34,861 nt of DNA from Microcoleus sp. bin48.metabat.b7b8b9.023 (GTDB lineage: Bacteria > Cyanobacteriota > Cyanobacteriia > Cyanobacteriales > Microcoleaceae), in assembly GCF_013299185.1 (NCBI RefSeq), contig NZ_JAAFKG010000071.1, forward strand, positions 1 to 34,861. The letters are read 5' to 3'. Below the pieces are notes generated by a model. That model saw only the letters and a list, made by a program, of their open reading frames with translations, was not told the DNA's origin and searched no databases. Made by a program: the position numbers and the translations under genes. This document shows positions 7,791 through 16,679 of the stretch, piece after piece. Each line of letters begins with the position of its first letter. Positions within the stretch are counted from its first letter, which is position 1.

Positions 7791-8889
7791 TGATTGCTGC
7801 CTGCTTCAACCCGAGGGTCAAAATGTTTTTTGCGGCATTGTGGTCGCGATCTAATATCGTACCGCAACAACAAATATGAGTTCTAGTATAAAGTGTTTTC
7901 TTGACAGTATTGCCACAGTTTGAGCAGTCTTGAGATGTGTATTGAGGAGCAACAGCAATCACTGTTTTGTCATACACTTTCCCGAAATACTCCAACCATT
8001 GAGCAAACAGCGACCATGCTGCATCGCTAATCGATTTGGCAAGCTTATGGTTCTTAACCATATTTTTCACCTGAAGGTCTTCGTGGGCTACGAAATCGTT
8101 AGATTTCACTACGCACAGCGCCGTCTTAATGGCGAAGTCTTTACGCTGCCGACTGACTTTCAGGTGTTTTCTTCCTAACTTGTTAAGCGCTTTTTTTTGA
8201 TTGCTAGAGCCTTTCTTTTTTCGAGAAATCCGCTTCTGCAATCTCTTCAAAGCCTTTTCACTGTTGCGGAGATATCGAGGGTTGGCGACTGTCTCACCGT
8301 CACTGTCAGTATAAAAGTGGTTCAATCCCACATCTATTCCAATCGCTTTGCCAGTGCGAATAGGCTCCTCTTTTCGCTCCACGTTGATACAGAATTGGGC
8401 GTAGTAGCCGTCAGCACGGCGCACAACTCTGATTCGTTTAATCTCGTCAGGCGCATAGAAATGCAAATCTCGATTGCCGATTAACTTGAACTTCCCAGCA
8501 GCAAAACCGTCTTTAAATGTTAGACATCTCTTGTCGGTAGAAAGCGACCAACCCGAAGTTTTATATTCGACCGATCGAGTATGCTTTTTGAACTGCGGGT
8601 AGCCTTTTTTCCCATGCTTCTTGGCTTTGCAATTAGCAAAGAAACGTTGGATGGCAAAAATGGCACGTTCAGCGGAGGCTTGACGTGCCATCGAATTAAG
8701 CTTACCCGCCCATTCAAACTCTTTTGCCATGATGGCGCATTGTTTGTATAGGTCAACTAGCTTAACTCCTTGATTTTCTGTCCAGTATTTAAGAGTTTTA
8801 TTTCGGACAAATTGAGCTGTTCTGATCATCTCGTCAACGATCCGATATTGCTGCGCTTTGCCTTTTAATTTAAACTCTATTACTATCAT
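7696..8889 (-). CDS. tnpB: RNA-guided endonuclease TnpB (IS200/IS605 OrfB)
   Basis: 397 residues, full length, with all RuvC-like nuclease motifs intact. These are GIDVGLNHF (Asp186), AHEDLQ (Glu270) and DRDHNAAKNIL (about 347-357). A zinc ribbon, CSNCG (322-326) plus CCCG (340-343), lies before the last motif. The N-terminal region (MIVIEFKLKG to about 150) is the usual OrfB HTH/REC-like part, including the SVEYKTSGW block. TnpB cuts DNA next to a short TAM under guidance of the transposon-end RNA, which helps the element to be retained. It is about 50 percent similar by eye to the second TnpB at 28868, so the two are not a recent duplication. Confidence 0.93.
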   Translation of the reverse strand: MIVIEFKLKGKAQQYRIVDEMIRTAQFVRNKTLKYWTENQGVKLVDLYKQCAIMAKEFEWAGKLNSMARQASAERAIFAIQRFFANCKAKKHGKKGYPQFKKHTRSVEYKTSGWSLSTDKRCLTFKDGFAAGKFKLIGNRDLHFYAPDEIKRIRVVRRADGYYAQFCINVERKEEPIRTGKAIGIDVGLNHFYTDSDGETVANPRYLRNSEKALKRLQKRISRKKKGSSNQKKALNKLGRKHLKVSRQRKDFAIKTALCVVKSNDFVAHEDLQVKNMVKNHKLAKSISDAAWSLFAQWLEYFGKVYDKTVIAVAPQYTSQDCSNCGNTVKKTLYTRTHICCCGTILDRDHNAAKNILTLGLKQAAINLNTAGHAEINAWGQTDLYSLVAASTSKSTD

Positions 8890-9088
8890 GAGAATAGTCT
8901 ATCATCTTTACAAGAGTTTTCGCTTGCAAAAGGTGTATATTTCATAATTATTTACGGATTTCGGAAATTAAAGCCGTCCTATAAGGACGGGGCTTTCAAC
9001 CCATTTTTTTGGTAATGCTATCTAGAATCGTGCTTCGTTGGTTAAAATCGTTTTAGTGACTGCCCAAAATTAGAATTTGCCTCAACGC

Positions 9089-10384
9089 ATGACACCAGAA
9101 CCGAACTCTCCTCAACCCAATCCTCCAGAGTCCAACGTGACTGTAGAAAGTCTCAACGGTGCGAGCCCTACTGTGCAGCCAGAATCAGCGACAATCGTTG
9201 CTACTGCTGAACCGGCAAAACCGCTACCACCGCCACCTCCAACTCGCAAGGTTTTATTGCCGCAGCAGCCTGCACAAACGACTGCTGAGGTGACGGGTTC
9301 GGTGCTGACGCTGGCGGCGATCGCCTCGATGATTGTCGGGCTCGCTAACGACAGCATTTGGATCGGCTTATTTGGGGCTATCGGTGCGATCGGCATATCG
9401 CTGCGGATGATGTGGCCGAGTTGGGGCAAAATCTGGGTGCAGGTAATTCCGCCGACTTGGCGCACGCTGATCATCTCCTGCTTCGGGCTGTTAGCTGGGA
9501 TTGTGGGCTTGCTGATGCTCAGCGGTACTAACACTGAACCGGGAAGCCGCAACATCCAAATCAACTGGGATGCTATCGGAGCTCTCGGCGAGTTAATTGG
9601 TGCTTTGGGTCAAATTTTGATCGCAATTTTGGGCGTTTACGTGGCTTGGCGCCAGTACGTGATCTCGAAGGATTTGACGATTCAGCAAAATCGCATTACC
9701 CAGCAGCAAACGATCGATGCTTATTTTCAAGGGGTTTCCGACTTAGCCCTTGACGAGCAAGGGTTTTTGGAAGATTGGCCGCAGGAAAGGGCGATCGCCG
9801 AAGGCCGCACCGCTGCGATTATGAGCAGTGTGGATGCTGAAGGTAAAGCGAAAATTCTGCGGTTTTTGTCGCAGTCGAGACTGATTACTCCTCTGAAGCG
9901 CGATCGGCTTTTAGGCCGCCCCATCCTTGACGGCGATGGTGGCTACGCTGAAGACAGAGATCACGGCCTTCGCGTCATCGATTTAAACGTCATGTTAGCT
10001 GGTGCTGACCTCGCTGGCACGGATTTACGGTGGACTGAGTTGAGCGAAGCCAACCTTGTCCGGGCCAATCTCAGCAAGTGCGATTTAGTGAAAGCAAACC
10101 TCTCGCGCGCTATTCTGTACGACGCCAATCTCGCTCGCGCCGACATTAGAGGCACCAAATTATTCTACGGCTTGGCAGAAACTGCTTCTCCCCGCAGCCG
10201 CACGGAATTTGCCAACTATCAAACGGGCGAATATACCGGCGCTGTGGTTGAACGTGCTGATTTCACTGCTGTCAAGCGGCTGTCGGACGAGCAGCGTTAT
10301 TACTGCTGCGCTTGGTGTGGCTCGAAGTCGCGAGAGACTATTCCCGGCGGCTGCGAAGGTATTCCTAATAAACTGGGACGCTAA
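9089..10384 (+). CDS. Pentapeptide-repeat membrane protein
   Basis: About 431 residues. The first 70 are Pro- and Thr-rich and probably disordered and cytosolic. Three to four hydrophobic segments follow (about residues 75-185, including SMIVGLANDSIWIGLFGAIG and GLLAGIVGLLMLSG). A soluble region then leads to pentapeptide repeats of the A(D/N)LxxANL type at about 300-355 (ANLVRANLSKCDLVKANLSR), which fold as a right-handed beta helix. The tail has a CCAWCG cluster of unknown meaning. The ATG at 9089 is the conservative start; a TTG at 9077 is in frame. No ribosome-binding site decides between them. Function unknown. Confidence 0.82.
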   Translation: MTPEPNSPQPNPPESNVTVESLNGASPTVQPESATIVATAEPAKPLPPPPPTRKVLLPQQPAQTTAEVTGSVLTLAAIASMIVGLANDSIWIGLFGAIGAIGISLRMMWPSWGKIWVQVIPPTWRTLIISCFGLLAGIVGLLMLSGTNTEPGSRNIQINWDAIGALGELIGALGQILIAILGVYVAWRQYVISKDLTIQQNRITQQQTIDAYFQGVSDLALDEQGFLEDWPQERAIAEGRTAAIMSSVDAEGKAKILRFLSQSRLITPLKRDRLLGRPILDGDGGYAEDRDHGLRVIDLNVMLAGADLAGTDLRWTELSEANLVRANLSKCDLVKANLSRAILYDANLARADIRGTKLFYGLAETASPRSRTEFANYQTGEYTGAVVERADFTAVKRLSDEQRYYCCAWCGSKSRETIPGGCEGIPNKLGR

Positions 10385-10481
10385 AATTAGCAGTACCGCT
10401 GTACTTACGTATATATTTGGCGATCGATAGGCAGCCGACTATACTGTAATTTAAAATCAACAGTCTGGTGCTGTTTTAGCG

Positions 10482-11630
10482 ATGACAAATGCTGATTTAG
10501 GGTTAGAAGTAAGTCCGCGTCAAGCAGGCACTAAAAGCAGAGACGGGTTAATTTTTGTAATTGCTATGTGGTTGCTGAGCCGATCGGTAATTGCGATCGG
10601 GATGCAGCTAATTGCCCCCTTCCTGTACCATCACTCGCTGCTCTACCAGTCTCAGGACTCAACGCCTGTTGTTGCGCGCTTTATTCCCAAAAGTGGCTGG
10701 GAGTTGTTCTCCCATTGGGACGGCGGATGGTACACCAAAATCGCTACCCTAGGCTACTCCTACGCCGATGACGGAGAGCAACATTCTGTTGCCTTCTATC
10801 CGCTGTTTCCCTTGCTAATTCGGGGGCTGATGGCACTCGGAATGCGATCGGACGTAGCAGGGGTATTAATCAACTCTTTTGCATTTTTGGGCGCATTAGT
10901 GCTGATTTATTTTTGGGTAGAACAGCGATACGATACTGGTGTTGCCAAATGGACAACCGCTATGCTAGCTTGGTGTCCGTTCTCGCTATTTTGCACTGTC
11001 ATGTATACAGAAGGATTGTTTCTGTTTCTGACAGCATCTGCTTTGCGATCTTTTGAGAGGGGCGAGTATATTTGGGCTGCTGTTTGGGGAGCTTTGACAA
11101 CTGCTACTAGGGGGCCGGGAGTAGCGCTGATACCTACTTTTTTGCTAACAGCTTGGAGGGAAAAAAGACCTCCACTTGCTTATGCTGCTGGTTTCGCTAG
11201 CGCTCTTGGCTTGCTTTCATTTAGTCTATATTGTGCTCTTCGTTTTGGAGATGCTTTAGCATTTGTTCACGTTCAAAAGGGATGGGCTCAGCCGAGTTGG
11301 TTCGAGGTATTGATTCAAGCTCTCAAGTTGAAGCTATCTGCTATCAGTAGAATTGTAATGATTTTTGGCAGTGGCTATTTATTATGGTTTTTGCGAAAAA
11401 GGCTTAGCACTATAGTTTTGACTTACGGTTTTTGCTCTTTAGCACTGCTGCTTAATTCCGGAGCTTTGCGATCGGTAAACCGCTACGCTTACGGTATGCT
11501 GCCGCTTTCAATAGCTCTCGGGTTGTTGCTAGCAGCTAAGCCTCGTTGGGGTTACGGGTTGATGGGATTGTTTGGTATATTTCTGCTGTATGTTTCCGTC
11601 AGATTTGCAGGTTGGCTGTGGGTAGCTTAG
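10482..11630 (+). CDS. PIG-V/Gpi18-like membrane mannosyltransferase
   Basis: 382 residues with about nine hydrophobic segments. The first loop carries SHWDGGWYTKIATLGY, followed by VAFYPLFPLLIRG. These are the two hallmark blocks of the bacterial PIG-V-like GT-C family (COG5542), where the Asp of HWDG is the likely catalytic residue. Such enzymes use a polyprenyl-phosphate sugar on the outer face of the membrane. A suitable donor-making enzyme, the GtrB-like GT2, is encoded a few genes downstream at 14483, which fits a shared envelope-glycan role (inference). Confidence 0.82.
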   Translation: MTNADLGLEVSPRQAGTKSRDGLIFVIAMWLLSRSVIAIGMQLIAPFLYHHSLLYQSQDSTPVVARFIPKSGWELFSHWDGGWYTKIATLGYSYADDGEQHSVAFYPLFPLLIRGLMALGMRSDVAGVLINSFAFLGALVLIYFWVEQRYDTGVAKWTTAMLAWCPFSLFCTVMYTEGLFLFLTASALRSFERGEYIWAAVWGALTTATRGPGVALIPTFLLTAWREKRPPLAYAAGFASALGLLSFSLYCALRFGDALAFVHVQKGWAQPSWFEVLIQALKLKLSAISRIVMIFGSGYLLWFLRKRLSTIVLTYGFCSLALLLNSGALRSVNRYAYGMLPLSIALGLLLAAKPRWGYGLMGLFGIFLLYVSVRFAGWLWVA

Positions 11631-11679
11631 GGGCGATAGTTGGGGAGCATCTCTTGAAAAAACTTAATTTACCAGAAAG

Positions 11680-11817
11680 AATTGGTTGAAAGCCTCTCCC
11701 CTTGAGGGAGAAATTAAAATCAGACTATTCATTACTCCAATACTCGGACTTAAGGGTAGAGGTCGCTCTCCCATGGTCAACTGTCAACTGTCAACTGTCA
11801 ACTGTCAACTGTTGAAC
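11680..11817 (-). repeat. Composite 3'-end repeat, copy A
   Basis: About 138 bases made of an STRR of CAACTGT heptamers (about 11775-11815) plus a unit of about 90 bases containing ATTAAAATCAGACTATTCAT and AGAGGTCGCTCTCCCATGG. The strand given is that of the adjoining gene, tenA, which reads into the STRR and takes its last codons and stop from it. Copies B (16765-16852) and C (22506-22650) have the same order relative to their gene. Confidence 0.75.
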
Positions 11818-12436
11818 GTACCTCCCAAGCTGCCTGAAAAAAGTCTCTTTCGCACAACATAGCGTAGCGATAGGTTGCTTCTACTTCCGGTGTAGATTCG
11901 GCATAGCGGTTGACCAAACTTTCCAGCCGTGAAGCTAAAATCTCAAACTCAGGGCTGCTATAGGTGACAATCCAGTCGCTCAAGGCGTGTTTTGGTATAT
12001 TAGGCTTAGCTAACTGCTGTCCCAAAAAAGCATACAACCGCAAGCAAGGAGTCATCGCCGCTACTGTCAAACCGACACCGCTTCCCCAAGCTGTTGCTAA
12101 TAAAAAATCCGTGTAGCGGCGGGTAGCAATTCCCGGTTTAGCCTCTTGCAAGTTTACACCCCATTTCGCTGCATATCCTTGATGCAGATGCAATTCTTCT
12201 AAAACGCCACTGCCGAGATTGTGGAGGATTTCAAATCCCTCCCAGTCGGGTGCTTTTGCCGCAGCAATGCTGTAAGCGCGGGCAAATGCTCTCAGAAAAA
12301 ATGCGTCTTGTGCAACGTAATATGCAAAACTTTTTTGGGGGAGGCTGCCGTCAGCAATGCCTCTGACAAAGGGATGTTGCAAGCAAGTTTTGCTTAAATC
12401 TTGATTCACTTGCCAAAGATAGTTAGAACTTGTCAT
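11798..12436 (-). CDS. tenA: TenA family aminopyrimidine aminohydrolase (thiaminase II)
   Basis: 212 residues. It hydrolyses the aminopyrimidine from degraded thiamin for salvage in vitamin B1 synthesis; it is cytosolic and all-helical. Active-site positions of the Bacillus enzyme are recognisable: Asp44 in YYVAQDAFFLRAF, the catalytic Cys131 in AAMTPCLRLY, the DWIVTYSSPEF block (about 154-164), and Glu196 in the C-terminal MLCERDFFQAAW. The last residues, STVDS and the stop, are encoded by the CAACTGT repeat and are not part of the family. No other thiamin gene is near; tenA is isolated between two glycosyltransferase genes of the opposite strand. Confidence 0.92.
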   Translation of the reverse strand: MTSSNYLWQVNQDLSKTCLQHPFVRGIADGSLPQKSFAYYVAQDAFFLRAFARAYSIAAAKAPDWEGFEILHNLGSGVLEELHLHQGYAAKWGVNLQEAKPGIATRRYTDFLLATAWGSGVGLTVAAMTPCLRLYAFLGQQLAKPNIPKHALSDWIVTYSSPEFEILASRLESLVNRYAESTPEVEATYRYAMLCERDFFQAAWEVRSTVDS

Positions 12437-12489
12437 ATTTTTTTATTTTTAGGTTGTGATTCTAACTTTTAGCACTAGGATTAACTTTG

Positions 12490-14427
12490 ATGATAACAGA
12501 TATATTTGGTTTGATGCCATTGGTAAGTCTGGGTATTTTTTTCATCGTATTTGAGAAAATAGATAAGTGTTGGCGCAGTGCTATTTTGTCCGCAGCAATT
12601 GTTTGGGGAGTTATAGTTGCTTTATCTACTGAAATTTTGAGTTTATTTAGGTTGCTGACTTTTGAGTGGGTGTTCGGGCTGTGGTTGTTAGCAAATATTC
12701 TCGGCTTGATGGTTTATCTAAAATTTAAACCTGTCAAGCCAATTTTTGAGAAAAGTCAAGAGGAGAAATTTTCTAGTGTATTAGTCGGGTTGCTAGGCGG
12801 TGTATTATTTATTTTTGCTGCGGTTGGTTTAATTGCTGTAGTTGCACCGCCTAACAATTGGGATTCTATGACTTATCACATGAGTCGGGTTGCTCACTGG
12901 ATGCAAAACCGCAGTGTCGAGCATTATCCCACTTCTTACGTGCCGCAGTTGTATCACCCGCCTGGGGCTGAGTTTGCGATTATGCACTTTCAGATTTTAA
13001 GCGGGGGCGATCGCTTTGCTAATTTGGTACAGTGGTTGAGTATGGTGGGAAGTGCGATCGCAGTTTCTTTAATTGCTAAGCAACTGGGGGCAAATGGGCG
13101 GGGTCAAGTTTTTGCTGCTGTTTTTGCTGCGACTTTGCCGATGGGTATCCTCCAGGGCTCTAGCACTCAAAACGATTATGCTGTATGTTTCTGGGTAGTG
13201 TGTTTTGTTTCCTGCGGTTTAGCCGGACTCTCCGCAGGCATAACTGGGATTAATACTTTCAAAATCGGTGCAAGTTTGGGTCTGGCTCTCTTGACAAAAA
13301 CGACAGCTTATATATTTTGTTTGCCTTTTATTATTTGGTTTGTTGTAGGAGGAATTCAAGGTTTTCGGGGGAAAATGCTGCCACCTATTTTGATAATAGC
13401 TGGTGTGACTTTTGTATTGAATGTCGGTCACTTTTGGCGAAATTATGATTTGTTCGGTTATGCGATCGGAGCGCCTGAAAGTTTTACAAAAGAATATAAA
13501 ATTCAAGCAATTACCCTGCCAACTTTCCTATCAAATATCATTAGAAATTTAGGTATGCAAGCGGGTACGAGGATCTCCCGAATTAACGGTTTGATCGTGG
13601 GAGTGATTAACGTGCTGCACCGAATACTGGGGGTAGCGACCAACGACCCACGCATCACTTGGCCTCCCGGACAAGTATTTGCGATCGCCACACCCTCATT
13701 TAATGAAAATACAGCGACCAATCCCATTCACTTTTGGCTAATATTTGCCAGCCTTACATTTATATTAAAAAATCCTATTTGGCAAAAAACAAAAATAGTT
13801 ATAACTTATTTGATTGCTGTAATAATGACTTTTTTGTTTCTTTGTTTGCTTCTGAAATTACAACCTTGGCAGAGCCGCCACCACCTGTCAATATTTGTAT
13901 TATTTTCGCCAATATTTGGATTGGTACTATCGCAATTGTCAAATCATAAAAACGCAAATTATCTGGTAGCAATTCTGATTTTCATGTCCCTCCCTTGGAT
14001 TTTTCACAACAACTTTAGACCTCTCGTGGGAGATGGTAACATTTTTAATAGCAGCAGACACGATCTTTACTTTACAAGCCGCCCCAACATCGAGGCTGCT
14101 TACGATACAGCAGTAGATTTTGTTAAAGCTCAAAACTGCACGAATATAGGACTTTCTTTTTGGGCTAAAAATGCCTGGGAATATCCCTTGTGGGTGATGT
14201 TTTCAGAGCCAGGAAAACCAGCACCTCGTATTGAACATATTTCTACTATCGATCCTGTTGTCAAGCAAAAATTAAATTCCGAACCTTACAAAGGTTTTAT
14301 CCCTTGTGCGATAATTTACCAGTCTACAAAAAATGATGGCAGACAAGGAAAAGAGATAATCGTCAAGAATCAAACTTACGTACAAAAATGGTCGATGGAG
14401 CCGCTGAGCGTGTTTGTGAAAAAATAA
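12490..14427 (+). CDS. Large multi-pass membrane protein, probable GT-C glycosyltransferase
   Basis: About 645 residues with 11-13 hydrophobic segments and a soluble C-terminal domain of about 110 residues (RPNIEAAYDTAVDFV onward). The first large loop holds VAPPNNWDSMTYHMSRVAHW followed by YHPPGAEFAIMHF. An acidic residue (here Asp in NWDS) in the first loop of a polytopic protein is typical of GT-C enzymes such as ArnT/PMT types. The exact family is not clear to me. The ATG at 12490 is preferred over the adjacent TTG at 12487. It lies 55 bases before the GtrB-like gene on the same strand, so an operon is likely and the pair may supply and use a lipid-linked sugar. Confidence 0.7.
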   Translation: MITDIFGLMPLVSLGIFFIVFEKIDKCWRSAILSAAIVWGVIVALSTEILSLFRLLTFEWVFGLWLLANILGLMVYLKFKPVKPIFEKSQEEKFSSVLVGLLGGVLFIFAAVGLIAVVAPPNNWDSMTYHMSRVAHWMQNRSVEHYPTSYVPQLYHPPGAEFAIMHFQILSGGDRFANLVQWLSMVGSAIAVSLIAKQLGANGRGQVFAAVFAATLPMGILQGSSTQNDYAVCFWVVCFVSCGLAGLSAGITGINTFKIGASLGLALLTKTTAYIFCLPFIIWFVVGGIQGFRGKMLPPILIIAGVTFVLNVGHFWRNYDLFGYAIGAPESFTKEYKIQAITLPTFLSNIIRNLGMQAGTRISRINGLIVGVINVLHRILGVATNDPRITWPPGQVFAIATPSFNENTATNPIHFWLIFASLTFILKNPIWQKTKIVITYLIAVIMTFLFLCLLLKLQPWQSRHHLSIFVLFSPIFGLVLSQLSNHKNANYLVAILIFMSLPWIFHNNFRPLVGDGNIFNSSRHDLYFTSRPNIEAAYDTAVDFVKAQNCTNIGLSFWAKNAWEYPLWVMFSEPGKPAPRIEHISTIDPVVKQKLNSEPYKGFIPCAIIYQSTKNDGRQGKEIIVKNQTYVQKWSMEPLSVFVKK

Positions 14428-14482
14428 AGTTTTGATTTATTTGATTTAACCGTTGACACCAGATTTTACAACAGAAACTAAG

Positions 14483-15451
14483 ATGAACAATATACCTAAG
14501 TATTCCTTGATAATTCCCATCTATAACGAAGAAGAAAATATCCCCGAATTGTACCGACGAATTAGTGCCGTGATGGATCGAATGGACGGATCTGTAGAAT
14601 TAATTTTAATCAATGATGGCAGCCGCGATCGCTCTTTGGAAATTTTGCGAGATTTGCACGAAAAAGACTCGCGAATTTGTTACCTTAGTTTTGCCCGCAA
14701 TTTCGGCCACCAAATAGCTGTAACTGCTGGGTTAAACTTTTCTAGCGGTCAAGTTGCAGTCATCATGGACGGCGATTTGCAAGACCCGCCAGAGCTAATT
14801 CTAGATATGGTAGAACAGTGGCGGCTCGGGTATCAAGTTGTTTACGCTCAGCGCACTCAACGCCGTCAAGAAGGTTGGTTTAAGCGCTTGCCTGCTTATA
14901 TGTATTATCGCATTTTGCGGAATCTTGCTGATGTTGATATTCCCATAGATACGGGGGATTTTTGTTTGATGGATCGGTGTGTAGTGGATGTGCTAAATGC
15001 TATGCCAGAACGCAATCGCTACATTCGGGGACTGCGGGCTTGGATTGGTTTCAAGCAAACTGCGGTTAAGTTTGAACGAGATCCGCGTTTTGCTGGCGAT
15101 GTTAAGTATACCTTCAGCAAATCTTTTGCTTTGGCGATGAACGGTTTAGTCTCTTTTTCAAAGGTTCCTTTGCAACTGTCGATTTATTTGGGTTTATTTT
15201 CGGCTTTGGTGTCTGTTTTAATGGCTTTTCTGGTTTTGTACTGGCGTCTTTTCTCTCCGGGTGCGGCATTAAGTGGTTTGACAATTATAATTATGGCGGT
15301 TTTCTTTTTGGGTGCGGTGCAGTTGGTCAGTATTGGGATTTTGGGCCAGTATATTGGGCGGATTTATGAAGAGGTGAAGGGCCGGCCACTTTATACGCTG
15401 GCTGAAGTTGCTGGTTTTGCCGATCGCCAAAACAAACAAAAATCATCTTAA
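14483..15451 (+). CDS. GtrB/DPM1-like polyprenyl-phosphate glycosyltransferase (GT2)
   Basis: About 322 residues. The N-terminal GT-A domain has YSLIIPIYNEEENIPELY, LILINDGSRDRS and the metal-binding DGDLQDPP, followed by the RNRYIRGLRAWIGF acceptor block. Two C-terminal membrane helices (about LSIYLGLFSALVSVLMAF and LTIIIMAVFFLGAVQLV) and GILGQYIGRIYEEVKGRPLY complete the GtrB/PglC-neighbour type architecture. It transfers a sugar from a nucleotide donor to polyprenyl phosphate on the cytosolic face. The ATG at 14483 is preferred to an in-frame TTG at 14453, because the family signature starts just after it. Confidence 0.92.
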   Translation: MNNIPKYSLIIPIYNEEENIPELYRRISAVMDRMDGSVELILINDGSRDRSLEILRDLHEKDSRICYLSFARNFGHQIAVTAGLNFSSGQVAVIMDGDLQDPPELILDMVEQWRLGYQVVYAQRTQRRQEGWFKRLPAYMYYRILRNLADVDIPIDTGDFCLMDRCVVDVLNAMPERNRYIRGLRAWIGFKQTAVKFERDPRFAGDVKYTFSKSFALAMNGLVSFSKVPLQLSIYLGLFSALVSVLMAFLVLYWRLFSPGAALSGLTIIIMAVFFLGAVQLVSIGILGQYIGRIYEEVKGRPLYTLAEVAGFADRQNKQKSS

Positions 15452-15531
15452 ATCTTGCCTAAATCGTCTAATTTGTGTGATGAGTTCAACGATCGCCCCC
15501 CACGCAAATTTCCTGCACATCACAATCACAA

Positions 15532-16440
15532 TCACAAATTTGCTGCCTGCTTAATTGATGCTTTTTTACCCGCTGCGACGCAGGCTACCACTAAACAAGC
15601 GCTACCTAGGGCGATCGGCTCAACAGTTTCACCAAGCAAAATAGCGGATGCCAGGATAGTCAAAAACGGTTGCAATAGCTGAATTTGCCCTACCCTAGCA
15701 ACTCCGCCAATCGCCATCCCCTCATACCAGGCAAAAAATGCTACAAATTGACTGACACAACTCACATAGGCAAAACCCAACCACGCCGTCGGTTCAGCAA
15801 TTAATCCTTGTTTGAAAACCACAAATATTGTCGGCAAAAGCTCGAAGGGAGCGATAACTATCAATGCCCAACAGATAACTTGCCATCCACCTAAAGTTTT
15901 AGCTAATCGTCCACCTTCGGCGTAACCAAAAGCAGCAGCAATGACTGATGCAAATAAAGCTAAATCTGCGGTTTGGAGTTGCCCTGCACCACTAATAATT
16001 CCAAAACAAACAACGGTTAAACTTCCGGCGATACTAGCAACCCAAAACCGAAAAGATGGCCGATCGCCCGATCGCAAAACTCCCCCTATTGCTGTTGCCA
16101 ATGGCAAGATTCCCAATACTACAGCACCGTGGGCGGCAGGTACTCGCTGCATTGCCCAGGCTGATAATAGCGGAAATCCGACAACCACTCCCAATCCGAC
16201 AACTAATAAACTCCACAATTGCCGTTTAGAGGGAATAGGCTGATGTGTTATTTTTAAAGTGACTGCTGCTAGTATAGCTGCTACTAATCCGCGTGCTAAG
16301 CCTACAAAAATAGGGTCTAAATCCTGTACAGCGGCTCTGGTTGCTGGTAGTGTTAAGCTGAATCCAACTACGCCTAGAAAACCGTAAATTAGCCCGATTG
16401 TTTCCGGATTCAATTGATGATGTTTCCAGTGTAATTTCAT
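15532..16440 (-). CDS. EamA/DMT family transporter
   Basis: 302 residues with ten hydrophobic segments in two homologous halves, the EamA arrangement. The first half begins GLIYGFLGVVGFSLTLPATRAAV and has the typical FVGLARGLVAAILA block; the second half ends LLQPFLTILASAILLGETVEP, a very characteristic EamA motif. Members export amino acids or other small metabolites through the plasma membrane; the substrate is unknown. It converges on the GtrB gene with an 80-base gap. Confidence 0.92.
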   Translation of the reverse strand: MKLHWKHHQLNPETIGLIYGFLGVVGFSLTLPATRAAVQDLDPIFVGLARGLVAAILAAVTLKITHQPIPSKRQLWSLLVVGLGVVVGFPLLSAWAMQRVPAAHGAVVLGILPLATAIGGVLRSGDRPSFRFWVASIAGSLTVVCFGIISGAGQLQTADLALFASVIAAAFGYAEGGRLAKTLGGWQVICWALIVIAPFELLPTIFVVFKQGLIAEPTAWLGFAYVSCVSQFVAFFAWYEGMAIGGVARVGQIQLLQPFLTILASAILLGETVEPIALGSACLVVACVAAGKKASIKQAANL

Positions 16441-16555
16441 TTTTTACCTGTGAAGTAGACTTGTTTATTTAACAAAGTGCAGAGGCGTAAGAAGAAATTA
16501 AAATCGGGAGCATCCCATTTTTGCTTTCAGATGGCGGACAGTTGCATCAGAATAA
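16441..16555. other. Intergenic start of a mosaic repeat region
   Basis: This holds the EamA promoter side and one arm (16506-16517, GGGAGCATCCCA) of a 12-bp inverted repeat. The other arm is TGGGATGCTCCC at 16750-16761. The MITE copy 1 and two GAGCGAGACGCTC hairpins lie between the arms, so 16441-16833 is a stack of nested repeats without a gene. Confidence 0.6.
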
Positions 16556-16661
16556 TATAGCGGTTTTTAGAAAGATGAGGTACGTTGTTGGGCTTGGGCC
16601 CTCTGAGTTTAATGGTTATGTAAGCTGTCAATTATACCTCATCTTTTTGAGAAAGGCTATA
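16556..16661 (-). repeat. 107-bp MITE family, copy 1
   Basis: It begins TATAGCGG and ends GGCTATA, with inner arms AAAGATGAGGTA and TACCTCATCTTT. It is the reverse orientation of copies 2 and 3. The middle carries GGGCTTGGGCCCTCTGAG and TGTAAGCTGTCA, matching the other copies. The TA at both edges suggests TA target duplication, as for Tc1/mariner or IS630-type MITEs. Confidence 0.8.
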
Positions 16662-16679
16662 TATTTGGATCGCAGCAGT

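Larger units (their letters stand above)
7657..9011 (-). mobile_element. IS200/IS605-superfamily element with tnpB only
   Basis: Read on the minus strand, the element begins directly after TTAC (complement of 9012-9015). It has a left-end hairpin (8970-8996, arms AAAGCC/GGCTTT and GTCC/GGAC), then tnpB, then a right-end hairpin (CCTCG/CGAGG around 7664-7686) ending in GTGTCAA (complement of 7657-7663). No tnpA transposase is present, so it cannot excise or insert by itself unless a TnpA is supplied from elsewhere. It sits between genes. The ends are set by comparison with the second copy at 28817-30186. Confidence 0.8.

Noticed and set aside
7615..9076. Gene disrupted by the first tnpB element
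   Set aside because: Joining the flanks at TTAC gives no open frame with protein-like content, so the insertion appears to be intergenic.
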